DNA from: Oceanicola sp. 502str15
Lineage (GTDB): Bacteria > Pseudomonadota > Alphaproteobacteria > Rhodobacterales > Rhodobacteraceae
NCBI RefSeq assembly: GCF_024105635.1
Contig: NZ_WYDQ01000001.1
Span: forward strand, 2,976,501-3,040,500
Reading direction: 5' to 3'
Length of the DNA: 64,000 bases
In this document: in pieces, positions 47,645 through 64,000 of the stretch
How the letters are laid out: every line of letters begins with the position of its first letter
Numbering within the stretch: position 1 is the stretch's first letter
Notes under the pieces: generated by a model
Databases searched by the model: none
What the model was told of the DNA's origin: nothing
Seen by the model: the letters and a program-made list of their open reading frames with translations, nothing else
Program-made: the position numbers and the translations under genes

Positions 47645-47716
47645 GGCCGCAGCGGTAGGGGGATTATGTGACAGGCGCAAGTGTCTCTCTGCACCCGCCG
47701 ACCGCCCCGGGCGGCG

Positions 47717-47986
47717 TCACTTCAGCTGGCTGTCCTTCGAGCCGCGCCGGTTGATCCCGGCCCGCGCCTCGAACCGCCCGTCGCGCTCCTGCTGGCAGTC
47801 GATGCAGAGCTTCACGCCGGGGATCGCCTCGCGGCGCTTTTCGGGGATCTCCTCCTCGCATTCCGCGCAATGGGTCAGGCTCTCGCCCCGCGGCCCGGCC
47901 TTGGCCCGCATCCGCTGAAGCTCGTCGCTGATCGACGCTTCGATCTGCTCGTTGACCGCCCCATCCTTCGACCATCCACCAGCCAT
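47717..47986 (-). CDS. DksA/TraR-type C4 zinc-finger protein
   Basis: An 89-residue protein with a helical N terminus (VNEQIEASISDELQRMRAKAG) and a C4 zinc finger: HCAECEEEIPEKRREAIPGVKLCIDCQ. It resembles TraR, a short DksA relative that binds the RNA polymerase secondary channel and mimics DksA/ppGpp. The acidic tip residues of DksA cannot be confirmed. Start ATG 47986 after an AAGGGG site. Confidence 0.87.
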   Translation of the reverse strand: MAGGWSKDGAVNEQIEASISDELQRMRAKAGPRGESLTHCAECEEEIPEKRREAIPGVKLCIDCQQERDGRFEARAGINRRGSKDSQLK

Positions 47987-48166
47987 TTTCTGCCCCTTTT
48001 CTCCCCGAAGTTGAGCAAAACTTACCATAACGTCATGCAAGCTGTATTTTTCACGTTAATTCCCGCGAGTCCAAGGGGTTTCACTGGTGTTCCCGGCGGA
48101 AACCCGCCAGTTTCCCAAGCGTAACTAGTGAGGAATTTCAACGCCATATTCTGTGAGAGAAGTCAC

Positions 48167-48514
48167 TTGCCTGACCCTTTCGACCACGTCGGCGACCAGC
48201 CCAGAAGGCGCGCCTGGTGGAAGCTCCACCGCATGCCCGCAAGCTGGAAGGCCATTCTGGCCCTCGCCATGCTCGCCGCCGCCTGCCTCTACCTGATGGC
48301 CCCCGGCAGCCCCGATGTCGCCAAGCACGAGAGCCAGGCGATGATCGCGCTGCTGGCCTCCCTCGCGGTCAGCGGCCTGCTGGCCCTGCTGGCCGGCATG
48401 ATCCACCACGGGCGCAAGGTCATCGCCGGCCTGCTGCTGCTGGTCGTGGCGCTGCTGAGCGATGCCCTGCTCTTTGCCGCCTACGCCGCCACCTTCGGCC
48501 TCTTCGGCTTCTGA
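48167..48514 (+). CDS. Small predicted membrane protein, unknown
   Basis: A 115-residue protein if started at TTG 48167; ATG 48233 and GTG 48128 are alternatives. TTG is preferred because codon third positions become GC-rich from there and AGAGAAG precedes it. Three predicted helices: AILALAMLAAACLYLMAP, AMIALLASLAVSGLLALLAGMI and VIAGLLLLVVALLSDALLFA, with a basic cytoplasmic start (RRRAWWKLHR). No family recognised. Confidence 0.6.
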   Translation: MPDPFDHVGDQPRRRAWWKLHRMPASWKAILALAMLAAACLYLMAPGSPDVAKHESQAMIALLASLAVSGLLALLAGMIHHGRKVIAGLLLLVVALLSDALLFAAYAATFGLFGF

Positions 48515-48537
48515 CCCGACACTGCCGCTGAAATGCC

Positions 48538-48571
48538 AAAGGGGCCCCGCATCGCTGCGAGGCCCCCTTGC
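48538..48571 (-). terminator. Terminator after rpoC
   Basis: Minus strand AAGGGGGCCTCGCA / TGCGGGGCCCCTT with a short loop (one mismatch), followed by TGGCATTTC. It lies ~22 bases after the rpoC stop. Confidence 0.7.
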
Positions 48572-48592
48572 GTGTCTGTCGATGGCCGGCGC

Positions 48593-52831
<4,239 letters not shown>

Positions 52832-52906
52832 ATCATATTCCTTTGGCGCCCTGGGTGCCCTGCGCAGGGGCTGCATATCTGGAAAGGGTATTCGGTGTGG
52901 CTCGGG

Positions 52907-53770
52907 TCAATGGCCTATCCTCTTCTTCAGAGAAGAAAGTCTCCGTTTTTCCTTCCAGAGGCCGATTTCTCTTCGGATGTCCCACAATATTCGTGAGCTG
53001 GAGCTCAGTTCTTTCTGCACTTGTGTCAGCAGTGGCGAAGGTCCGAACGCGTGGGGTTTCTTGATGGCTGCCGAGATCGCTCCCCTTTTCAGAACACCGC
53101 TCTGAAAGGTCGGCCACATCGGCTTAGTGTGATAGTGATCTTCATTCAGACCAAGAGCCGGAAACTCGAACCGCCACGGGTCCGTCTCGCCTGCGGTCAA
53201 CTTGTACGAGAGGACATCGCGAAGATGTCCGATCTCCCAATAGCAAACCACAAGCGAGTTGAACGCACGGTAATCGGCGTTGATGGTTCTGAGAGAAAGC
53301 GCCTCGGCGTCCTCCCCCAGGTCATCGGCCGGCTCCGAAAAGTCGCAGCCCTCAATCGCGTCATCCGTATTCCAGAGGACAAAGAAGTACTTCTTGTTCT
53401 GGGTGCGAATGAGGTCCCTCACCTTGGTCAGGTAGTCATCGTCTACGGGAGCCAAAGGCGCCAGATCCTCGAGCATCAGAAAAACATGCCCGCATTCCGG
53501 CATGTGCTGTTCAAGCTCGTCCAGCGCATGAGAGAGCAATTCCACAAAATTGCTGCCGGGTTTGCGAAATACCCTTTCGCCTTCAATCGCCCCATCGGTG
53601 ACGACATAGGCAGGGGGGTGCTCAGGCCAGAACTCATCGAGGTTCTGAAGTGATGCATTCAGGTAGCGCTCGTACTTTTGGCAGGTCATCACAAACAACG
53701 CCTCTTCCGCCGCACCGGAGTGTCCGGCCGACTTGCTGGCGATGTCTGCTGTCTGATGAACTGTGGTCAT
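52907..53770 (-). CDS. Unknown, glycosyltransferase-like gene between rpoB and rpoC
   Basis: A 287-residue protein (start ATG 53770) with no signal peptide or membrane helix. Segments such as ALFVMTCQKYERYLNASLQN, PAYVVTDGAIEGER, HVFLMLEDLAPLAPVDDDYL and KYFFVLWNTDDAIEGCDF have the strand-loop-acid look of a GT-A glycosyltransferase, with EDL as a possible metal motif. This is inference; I recognise no family. Its G+C is clearly lower (about 45-52% in the lines I counted, against ~62% in rpoC). It lies in the rpoB-to-rpoC direction, 105 bases after rpoB and 75 bases before rpoC, so it must be read through to make beta'. Confidence 0.8.
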   Translation of the reverse strand: MTTVHQTADIASKSAGHSGAAEEALFVMTCQKYERYLNASLQNLDEFWPEHPPAYVVTDGAIEGERVFRKPGSNFVELLSHALDELEQHMPECGHVFLMLEDLAPLAPVDDDYLTKVRDLIRTQNKKYFFVLWNTDDAIEGCDFSEPADDLGEDAEALSLRTINADYRAFNSLVVCYWEIGHLRDVLSYKLTAGETDPWRFEFPALGLNEDHYHTKPMWPTFQSGVLKRGAISAAIKKPHAFGPSPLLTQVQKELSSSSRILWDIRREIGLWKEKRRLSSLKKRIGH

Positions 53771-53875
53771 TTCACTACCTGCTTCGATACCTATCAACAA
53801 GTTTGCCGTCCGCGTGTCACAACTCGTCCGGTTCTTGTGCCGACCCCATGGCAAGCACGGGGTCGGCTGAATGAT

Positions 53876-58012
<4,137 letters not shown>

Positions 58013-58195
58013 AGCGGTGTGTCACCTTTCGTCTGTCGCCGCACGCATTCCCGTCGGGGCACCGGGAGGGCGCGGCTCACGAATGAAGGAGCGTCCGGGA
58101 TCAATACCAGCCCACCGTCCCACCGGCAGGCACCCGATCCAGTCGAACGCGCCTTGGAAAGAACCTCTTGCAGAGGCGCTTGCCGAGACGCATTC

Positions 58196-58227
58196 GGCTG
58201 GACCCGGATTTTTGCCCGGATCCAGCC
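58196..58227 (-). other. Hairpin between rplL and rpoB
   Basis: GGCTGGATCCGG / CCGGGTCCAGCC on the minus strand (11 of 12 paired). It lies 39 bases after the rplL stop. No U-tract. The position matches the attenuator and processing region between rplL and rpoB known in other bacteria. Confidence 0.6.
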
Positions 58228-58265
58228 AATTCTCTATCGGGCCACCCGTGACGGGCGGCAGCCGA

Positions 58266-58646
<381 letters not shown>

Positions 58647-58719
58647 TTTTCGCTTTCCGTCTGTCTAGATGTGTTCCAACGCGAGGTAATCAACCCCTAC
58701 GCGGCTCTCATTCGTTGCC

Positions 58720-59232
58720 TTACGCGGCCTTCTCTTCGATAGTCGAAAGGATGGACGCGATATTCGAGGCAGGTGCGCCAATGGCGCCGGCGATGTTCGA
58801 GGCGGGGGCACCGATGCAGCCCACGATGGAAGCAATGAGCTCCTCGCGAGACGGCATGGCGGCCACGGCTTTGACACCAGCGACGTCCAGAGCGCTCTCA
58901 CCCATGGCACCACCGAGGATCTCGAGCTTCGAGTTGTCCTTGGAAAACGCCTGAACAACCTTGGCCGCAGCCACAGGATCTTCAGAGTAGGCGAGAACGG
59001 TCATACCCGTCAGAAGATCGGCAATGCTGGCGCAAGGCTTTCCTTCCAGGGCGATCTTGGCGAGCCTGTTCTTGGCGACACGTACGGACCCGCCAACTTC
59101 GCGCATTTGCGCGCGCAGGTCCTGCATCTCGGCAACCGTGAGACCCTCGTAGTGGGAGACCACAACGACGCCAGAGCTTTCGAAAATCTGGCCGAGTTCC
59201 TCGACCACTTTCTCTTTCTGGGCTCTATCCAC
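58720..59232 (-). CDS. rplJ: 50S ribosomal protein L10
   Basis: L10 (170 aa), the stalk base that holds L7/L12 dimers: [34 protein letters not shown], and a C-terminal Ala/Gly-rich helix. The start is GTG 59232 with GGAG seven bases upstream. In this window rplK and rplA do not precede it; a GST gene does, 336 bases away. Confidence 0.97.
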   Translation of the reverse strand: MDRAQKEKVVEELGQIFESSGVVVVSHYEGLTVAEMQDLRAQMREVGGSVRVAKNRLAKIALEGKPCASIADLLTGMTVLAYSEDPVAAAKVVQAFSKDNSKLEILGGAMGESALDVAGVKAVAAMPSREELIASIVGCIGAPASNIAGAIGAPASNIASILSTIEEKAA

Positions 59233-59567
59233 AGTTTCACTCCAATTTGGGCAGGATCATCCCCGCCCGGCTCTTTTTTGCTGGCCGAAGCCAACACTCA
59301 GGTCCGTACTACGGGGCTGAAGCCAAGTTCGCCCGAGAGAAGCCTCGCGGGAAAACATGTTCTGACCCGTCTCAGGCAGGAAATTAAGGGGTTCGGACGA
59401 ACGCCACCCACCGTCTTGGACGAAACGCAAAACAGCGCACGACGAATCGCACGCTGGGTTGCAGGGGGCGGTTTAGTGGCATGGGCCGCCAAGGGCAAGT
59501 CCCCGGAGCCACAAACCGGCGCGGGGCGATCAACTTTGTTCGATCCCGCCGCGAGCGGCGCGGGCGC
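59233..59567 (-). promoter_or_regulatory. Leader and promoter region of rplJL-rpoBC
   Basis: 335 bases without a gene. On the minus strand a hairpin GTTGGC-TTCG-GCCAGC (plus 59280-59295, UUCG tetraloop) lies ~50 bases before rplJ, and a related CTTGGCTTCAGCC lies ~40 bases further upstream. This is a plausible L10-binding leader, but I cannot place the kink-turn with confidence. A GC stem follows the GST stop (GCCGCTCGCGGC). No near-consensus promoter is obvious; TTGATC near 59548 is the best -35 candidate. Confidence 0.5.
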
Positions 59568-60224
59568 TCAATCCGGGCTGCCATTGTCCTTCAGCGGAAA
59601 CATCCAGCGCATCGGGCGGGCCTCGTCGACCACGCGGGCAATCGAGGGATGCGCCATCAGCCGGGCGCGATAGGCCAGCAGCGCGGTGTGGCGGGCGGCA
59701 ATCGGGTGGCCCCAGTGGGCATAGTGCAGCGCCGGTCCGGCGGCGACATCCGCAAGGGTGAAACGCCCGCAGGCCGCCCAGTCGCGCTCCGCCATCCAGA
59801 GATCGAGCCAGGCATAGGCCTTGTCGAGCACGGCCTGCGCCTCCTCGTCGGCCAGCGGGTCGTGCGCCGCGCCCCGGATCCGGTTCAGCACCATGCGGGT
59901 GAGCGGCGCCATCACGTAATCGTCGAAGACGCCATCCATCTGCCGGGCCTCGATCGCCGCGCGCGGATCTGCGGGCACCAGCGGTGCGGCCGCGCCATGG
60001 TGCAGGTCGAGATACTCGATGATCGGCGCACTCTCGATCACCACCCGCGCCCCGTCCACCAGCACCGGAAACTGCCCGGTCGGCGCGGCCTGCGCCACAA
60101 AGGCGGCATTATCCGGATGCTCCGGGTCTACCATCAGGAAGTCGAAGGGCACCTCGCGCTCGTAAAGCGCAATCAGCGCCTTCCAGCAGAAGGAGGCAAA
60201 GGGGTGGCCATAGAGCTTCAGCAT
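59568..60224 (-). CDS. Glutathione S-transferase family protein
   Basis: A 218-residue GST: N-terminal thioredoxin-like domain (MLKLYGHPFASFCWKALIAL, with PTGQFPVLVDGARVVIESAPIIEYLD, the cis-Pro and glutathione-binding ESxxI), and an all-helical C-terminal domain with GRFTLADVAAGPALHY (capping box). A catalytic Ser/Cys near FASFCW is likely. Start ATG 60224 by alignment. Confidence 0.9.
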   Translation of the reverse strand: MLKLYGHPFASFCWKALIALYEREVPFDFLMVDPEHPDNAAFVAQAAPTGQFPVLVDGARVVIESAPIIEYLDLHHGAAAPLVPADPRAAIEARQMDGVFDDYVMAPLTRMVLNRIRGAAHDPLADEEAQAVLDKAYAWLDLWMAERDWAACGRFTLADVAAGPALHYAHWGHPIAARHTALLAYRARLMAHPSIARVVDEARPMRWMFPLKDNGSPD

Positions 60225-60298
60225 CGGCGTGCGCCCGGCAGACAAGGTGGATGAATCCTATCTGCCGGGCGCGGGGCCAGCAAGCTGCGGCGCGCGCG

Positions 60299-61390
60299 TC
60301 AGGCCGTCAGTTCGCGCGCGGTGATGGTGTAGACAAACTCGTCCGGCGCCAGCTCGTCCCGCCGCGTGCCGTCGATCTCGGCCTGCGGATACATCAGGAA
60401 CGGCAGCGGCGTGTCGTCCTGCGCGCCGGGCAGCACCACGTCGTGGGCATCGCCGAAGGCAATCCAGTTGCCCTCCGAGGCCCCGAACAGCGCCGCGCGC
60501 ACGTCCTGCACCTTCTCGTCGCCCAGCGTCAGCGTCTTCGGCGGCTCTTCGAGCACCACCTTGCGCACATCCGCCGGGTCGACCGGCACCCAGCCGATCC
60601 CGTCGATGAACACCTCGGCGCGGCAGTGCTGCGCCTTCGTCACCACCTCCGAGCCCGCACCGAGGCTCTTGTAACCAAAGGCCGAGGGCGCAACGCGGAT
60701 GCCATAGAGGTCGCGCGCCGGCAAACCGGCCGCCCGGGCCAGCCCGACGTAGAGCGAATTCAGATCGGCGCATTTGCCGGTGAGGTCGCCCATGTGCAGC
60801 ATCGAGGCCACATCGCCAAGGCCACAGCCCCGAGTCTCGGGGTTGCGCTCGGTCTGCTCGACCACCCAGTCATAGATCGCACGGGCCTTCTCCAGCTCGC
60901 CGTCCAGCCCGGCAACGATGCCCTGCGCGGTTTCCAGCACGATCCCATTGGTCGGAATGAGCGCGGTCGGCGCGGTGAAATGGGCGCGATCCTCCGCACT
61001 CAGCACTGCCTCGCTGCCCTCAGTCAGCGACACCGCACGGTCCCGCGTGGCGACAACCGAGATCACCTCGATCTCGGCATTGCCCTCGCCCTCGGGCCAG
61101 CTTGCATGAACAAAGCTCGCGCCCTGCTCCGTGTCTTCCACCAGCTCCGCCTCGGGCGCATTGGTCATCCACAGCGTCTCGCCGGGCCGCGACCAGCCCT
61201 CCGCCGCCAGTGCCGGCACCGGCACCCAGGCCTGCGCCGCCTTGCCACCGCGCGGCAAAACCACCTTCGTGGTGATCTCGAAGCTGCGCCAGCCCGCGGG
61301 CTTGGGGGCATAATTCGCCAGAGACACCCGGGGCGCCGCCGCCATCAGAGCCAGCGCGCTCCCGCCCAACATTACCGTCCTTCTGTCCAT
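60299..61390 (-). CDS. Tat-exported transglutaminase-like protein
   Basis: A 363-residue protein with a twin-arginine signal (MDRRTVMLGGSALALMAAAP) and a transglutaminase-like core. The catalytic Cys is in GKCADLNSLYVGLARAAGLPAR, His in AQHCRAEVFIDGIGW and Asp in VPVDPADV. A beta-rich N-terminal domain (residues ~40-150) precedes it. Probably a periplasmic protease or amidase acting on proteins or peptidoglycan. The start is ATG 61390. Confidence 0.88.
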   Translation of the reverse strand: MDRRTVMLGGSALALMAAAPRVSLANYAPKPAGWRSFEITTKVVLPRGGKAAQAWVPVPALAAEGWSRPGETLWMTNAPEAELVEDTEQGASFVHASWPEGEGNAEIEVISVVATRDRAVSLTEGSEAVLSAEDRAHFTAPTALIPTNGIVLETAQGIVAGLDGELEKARAIYDWVVEQTERNPETRGCGLGDVASMLHMGDLTGKCADLNSLYVGLARAAGLPARDLYGIRVAPSAFGYKSLGAGSEVVTKAQHCRAEVFIDGIGWVPVDPADVRKVVLEEPPKTLTLGDEKVQDVRAALFGASEGNWIAFGDAHDVVLPGAQDDTPLPFLMYPQAEIDGTRRDELAPDEFVYTITARELTA

Positions 61391-61601
61391 GCTCTCGCTT
61401 TCTCCAATGCATCCGCCCCGCACCGGGACACGTCGCGCGCAGCTATACGCCATCCGATCCCGGTCACAAGTGCCCCGGCCATTTGCCGCCGCAGCGCAGG
61501 CGCGGGCCGCCGCGCCCCGTCGGTAAGTGCACAAATGCAGAAACATCGTGCTTTCCCTTGGGTCATCGTGCATTCTTGTCGGATTAACGGAGGATTACAT
61601 A

Positions 61602-61976
61602 ATGCCCATTGCCCGCAGCATTCCATTTTTTGCCCTCGCAGCCCTCACTGCCTGTCTCAGCCTGCCACAGGTCGCCCGCACCCCCGGCGCGACCGTCCAG
61701 CAAATGCTTTCCGGCGCCAGCGTCGTCGGCGCGCTCGCCGATGGCACCTCCTACTGCGAGTTCCACGACCCCGGCGGGCTTGTGGTGGGCCGCGACACAG
61801 AGGTCTACGCCGGCACCTGGCGCATGAACGGCGACTCGATCTGCTACACCTACACAGGCGAGGCGACAGACTGCCAATTCGTCCAGATCAACGGCACCCG
61901 CGCCGTCTTCGTCGACATGCTCGGCGGCGCCACCCTGAGCCAGGGCAACATCGTGCCCGGCAACGTCTGCAGCTAG
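61602..61976 (+). CDS. Small predicted lipoprotein
   Basis: A 124-residue protein with signal MPIARSIPFFALAALTAC, lipobox LTAC. The mature part YCEFHDPGGLVVGRDTEVYAGTWRMNGDSICYTY resembles small exported proteins with a W-x-M-x-G-D-x-I/L-C-Y/W motif common in alphaproteobacteria. Three further cysteines could make disulfides. The start ATG 61602 follows GGAGG at eight bases. Function unknown. Confidence 0.8.
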   Translation: MPIARSIPFFALAALTACLSLPQVARTPGATVQQMLSGASVVGALADGTSYCEFHDPGGLVVGRDTEVYAGTWRMNGDSICYTYTGEATDCQFVQINGTRAVFVDMLGGATLSQGNIVPGNVCS

Positions 61977-62022
61977 CAGCCCCATCGCGGAAGGAGCGGA
62001 CCCCCGCCCCTTCCGCCAGGGC

Positions 62023-62622
62023 TCACTTCTCCAGCACCCGCCGGATCTTGCCCATCGCGCTCTCCAGCTCCTCCTGGTAGCGGATCGGCTCGAAGAAATT
62101 GCCGCGATCGTCGAACAGCAGCACGAAGGCCGAGTGGTCCATCGTGTAGCCCCCGCCCTCCAGCGGCACCTTCGAGGCATAGACCCGGAACGCCGCAATC
62201 GCCTTGTCGATCTCTTCGCGCGCCCCCGAGACGCCCACCACGCCCGGCACCCAGGACACGTAGTCCCCGATCACCTCCACCGTGTCCCGCTCCGGGTCGA
62301 CCGTCACGAAATAGGTGCGCAACGGGTCGCGCCCCTCCTCGGCCAGCTCTGCCTGCCAGAGGTCGATATCCCCCAGCGTCGTCGGGCAGACCTCGGGGCA
62401 ATGGGCAAAGCCGAAGAACACCGCCGTCGGCGCGCCCCGCAGGCTGGCCTCGGTGAAGGCCGCGCCGTCGGTCCCCTCCAGCACGTAATCCCCGTGCCCG
62501 AGATCAATCGAAGCCTCCGCGTTCATCCGTGGCGAGAGCCAGGCAAACCAGCCCACCGACGCCAGCGCCAGCAGCCCCAGCCCCGCGGTGAGCGACAAGG
62601 CCAACTTCTGCGCCCCGCCCAT
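62023..62622 (-). CDS. SCO1/SenC family copper chaperone
   Basis: A 199-residue, membrane-anchored, thioredoxin-like protein (N-terminal helix LALSLTAGLGLLALASVGWFAW). The copper ligands CPEVCP are present, with the distal His in YTMDHSAFVLLFD. SCO proteins mature the CuA site of cytochrome c oxidase. The start overlaps the stop of the PCuAC fusion gene (TGATG), linking the two functions. Confidence 0.95.
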   Translation of the reverse strand: MGGAQKLALSLTAGLGLLALASVGWFAWLSPRMNAEASIDLGHGDYVLEGTDGAAFTEASLRGAPTAVFFGFAHCPEVCPTTLGDIDLWQAELAEEGRDPLRTYFVTVDPERDTVEVIGDYVSWVPGVVGVSGAREEIDKAIAAFRVYASKVPLEGGGYTMDHSAFVLLFDDRGNFFEPIRYQEELESAMGKIRRVLEK

Positions 62623-63599
62623 CAGTTGCCACCATGCCCGGCATGGGCACCACGCCCGCCGTGCCCACCACCGCCAATCTCACCCCGCGGCTTCACCGGA
62701 AACCGCAAGCGCAGCTCACCTGCCGTCTCGAAGACCAGCGTCACCTCGGCCACCTCCCCGGCGACCAACGGCCCCGAAAGCTCCGTGAACATCAGATGAA
62801 AGCCCCCCGGCTCCAGCACCACCGTCTCCCCGGCAGGGATCGGCAGGCCACCGGGCAGCGCGCGCATCTTCATCACGTCGCGCTCCATCGCCATCTCGTG
62901 GACCTCCACGCGCCCGGCCATGGAGCTGCGCGCGCCGATCAGCACATCGCCCTGCGTCCCGGTGTTGGTGATGGTCATGAAGCCCCCGGCCACCGGCTGG
63001 TTTGGCAGGGTCGCCGCCGCCGCAGGCGCGGTGATCTCCAGCGCCCCCAGCACCGCCTTCTCCGACGCACGACCATGCCCGCCATCGCCGGCCACGAGCC
63101 TTACGCCCGGCGCAGGCCCGGCCACGCCCTCCGCCCCGCTGGTGTCGGTCCACTCCACCGTGCCATTGGCACAGGTTTGAACTGCCGGAAAGAACATCAC
63201 CGCGCCCGCCTCCATCTGCGGGCCAACCGCGCCGCGCAGGGTGAACTCGTCATAGAAGGCATCCGGCAGATCGCCCCCGCGCCACGTCACCGCCCGAACC
63301 CCCTCGGCCATCTCGGTGCCGTGGTTGTCATAGGGGGTGGCATAGGGGCCGGTCTCGGTTTCCAGCACCCAGCCCGCCTTGGGCATCGGCTTCACCGCGT
63401 AGAACCCCTCGGGGATCTCGATCCGCACCGCCTCGGTCGCCTCCCCCTCGCAACCGTGGGGCACCCGCAGGGTGATCTTGGTGGTCGCGCCAATGGCGGC
63501 TTCGCTCTGTTCAAGGGTGGCATGGGCCTGCGCCGCACCGGCAAGCAGGCCGAGGGCAAGCAGGGCCCCGGTCGATCTGGTCAACATCTTCGTCTCCAT
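62622..63599 (-). CDS. YcnI-PCu(A)C fusion copper protein
   Basis: A 325-residue exported protein: signal MLTRSTGALLALGLLAGAAQA, then mature N-terminal His (HATLEQSEAAIGATTKITLRVPHGC), which is the copper-binding site of the YcnI (DUF1775) domain (to ~residue 160). A PCu(A)C (DUF461) domain follows with EVHEMAMERDVMKMRALPGG and FHLMFTELSGPL carrying the H/M copper ligands. The tail is His/Gly-rich (GGHGGRGAHAGHGG). Both domains handle Cu(I)/Cu(II) for oxidase CuA assembly. METK at 63599 or ATG 63587 may be the start. Confidence 0.92.
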   Translation of the reverse strand: METKMLTRSTGALLALGLLAGAAQAHATLEQSEAAIGATTKITLRVPHGCEGEATEAVRIEIPEGFYAVKPMPKAGWVLETETGPYATPYDNHGTEMAEGVRAVTWRGGDLPDAFYDEFTLRGAVGPQMEAGAVMFFPAVQTCANGTVEWTDTSGAEGVAGPAPGVRLVAGDGGHGRASEKAVLGALEITAPAAAATLPNQPVAGGFMTITNTGTQGDVLIGARSSMAGRVEVHEMAMERDVMKMRALPGGLPIPAGETVVLEPGGFHLMFTELSGPLVAGEVAEVTLVFETAGELRLRFPVKPRGEIGGGGHGGRGAHAGHGGN

Positions 63600-63653
63600 G
63601 AGAATCCGGGCGCAGGTCCGCCCCGCGCCAATAAGGTCAGTCGTTCGGAAAGC

Positions 63654-64000
63654 TCAGGAGAGGCGCGGCGGCGCCCGCGTGGTCACGTGATCGGCAATGT
63701 GCTGCGGCCCGCGCAGCAGGTCGGTGCCGCGCTGCTCGAGGATCACCCGCGCCAGACGGTCCACCGCATCGGGCGCGGCAAGGCGCGGCGGCTCGGGCAG
63801 CTTGTGGCAGAACGGGCAGTGATAGGCCCCGCCGAGGGCCATCTCGCCGCAAAGGTCATCCACCTCGAACCCGAGCGCCGAAATCTCCGCCGCTTCAATT
63901 GCGGCCTCCGAAGGCGGCCCCATGTGATGCGCCGAAACCGCCCCCATCACCGCCAACATCAAGGCGGCGGCATAGGCAATCAGGGTCTGGCGAAACGCGC
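63654..64000 (-). CDS. DUF2946-like exported Cys/His protein (start outside window)
   Basis: The minus-strand frame is open to the window end. Residues before MLAVMGAVSAHHMG are hydrophobic (TLIAYAAAL), a signal peptide or anchor, so the gene probably begins past 64000. The mature part has GGAYHCPFCHKLPEPPRL, a CxxC flanked by His as in DUF2946 proteins, which occur with copper genes. It lies first in the direction of the YcnI-PCuAC and SCO genes, 54 bases upstream of them. Confidence 0.65.
   Translation of the reverse strand, partial: AFRQTLIAYAAALMLAVMGAVSAHHMGPPSEAAIEAAEISALGFEVDDLCGEMALGGAYHCPFCHKLPEPPRLAAPDAVDRLARVILEQRGTDLLRGPQHIADHVTTRAPPRLS

Overview
The window is chromosomal DNA of a GC-rich alphaproteobacterium, most likely a marine member of the Rhodobacterales (Roseobacter group). 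The evidence is the yidC / MOSC / engB / argB block, a BztABCD/AapJQMP-type amino-acid transporter, an ATP12-family ATP synthase assembly factor, a LuxR/LuxI pair, an L3 with a long Ala/Glu tail, and short intergenic hairpins of a kind I associate with that order. I see no rRNA, tRNA, insertion sequence, prophage or CRISPR array.

Layout. (1) 1-5305, plus strand: the 3' part of yidC, then tightly overlapping MOSC, engB, argB, a ferredoxin-like gene and sixA. (2) 5336-12000, minus strand: a BNR-repeat protein, a family-25 glycosyltransferase and the aapJ-Q-M-P transporter operon. (3) 12218-16460, minus: ATP12 factor, HAD phosphatase, RluC-type pseudouridine synthase, CrcB, RarA. (4) 16545-18062: a luxR-luxI quorum-sensing pair with a possible tiny divergent gene. 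(5) 18189-45494, minus: the alpha, spc, S10 and str ribosomal clusters, read from rpsL down to rplQ. They are interrupted three times: between rplW and rplB (one unknown gene); between rplP and rpmC (DoxX-like, a TIGR02466-type oxygenase and a BrnT/BrnA toxin-antitoxin pair); and between rpmD and rplO (5.4 kb with a metallo-hydrolase, a DEAD-box helicase, an ammonium channel and small exported proteins). (6) 45970-48514: a rhamnosyltransferase-like gene, an EamA exporter, a DksA/TraR zinc-finger protein and a small membrane protein. (7) 48593-59232, minus: rplJ, rplL, rpoB, an unknown low-GC gene, then rpoC. (8) 59568-64000: GST, an exported transglutaminase-like protein, a small lipoprotein and a copper-handling set (DUF2946-like, YcnI-PCuAC fusion, SCO).

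Most of the window is translation and transcription machinery. The accessory genes sit at breaks in otherwise conserved ribosomal and RNA-polymerase operons, and several breaks carry hairpin repeats or terminators. The most striking observations are: an unrelated gene cotranscribed between rpoB and rpoC; a perfect 11-bp inverted repeat that would hide the luxI ribosome-binding site just after the luxR stop; a hairpin-repeat family found only in the ribosomal region, mostly at the operon breaks; and an 11-bp palindrome that puts the rpoA stop codon in its loop. Start codons were chosen from ribosome-binding sites, overlaps and family alignment from memory; no database search was possible.
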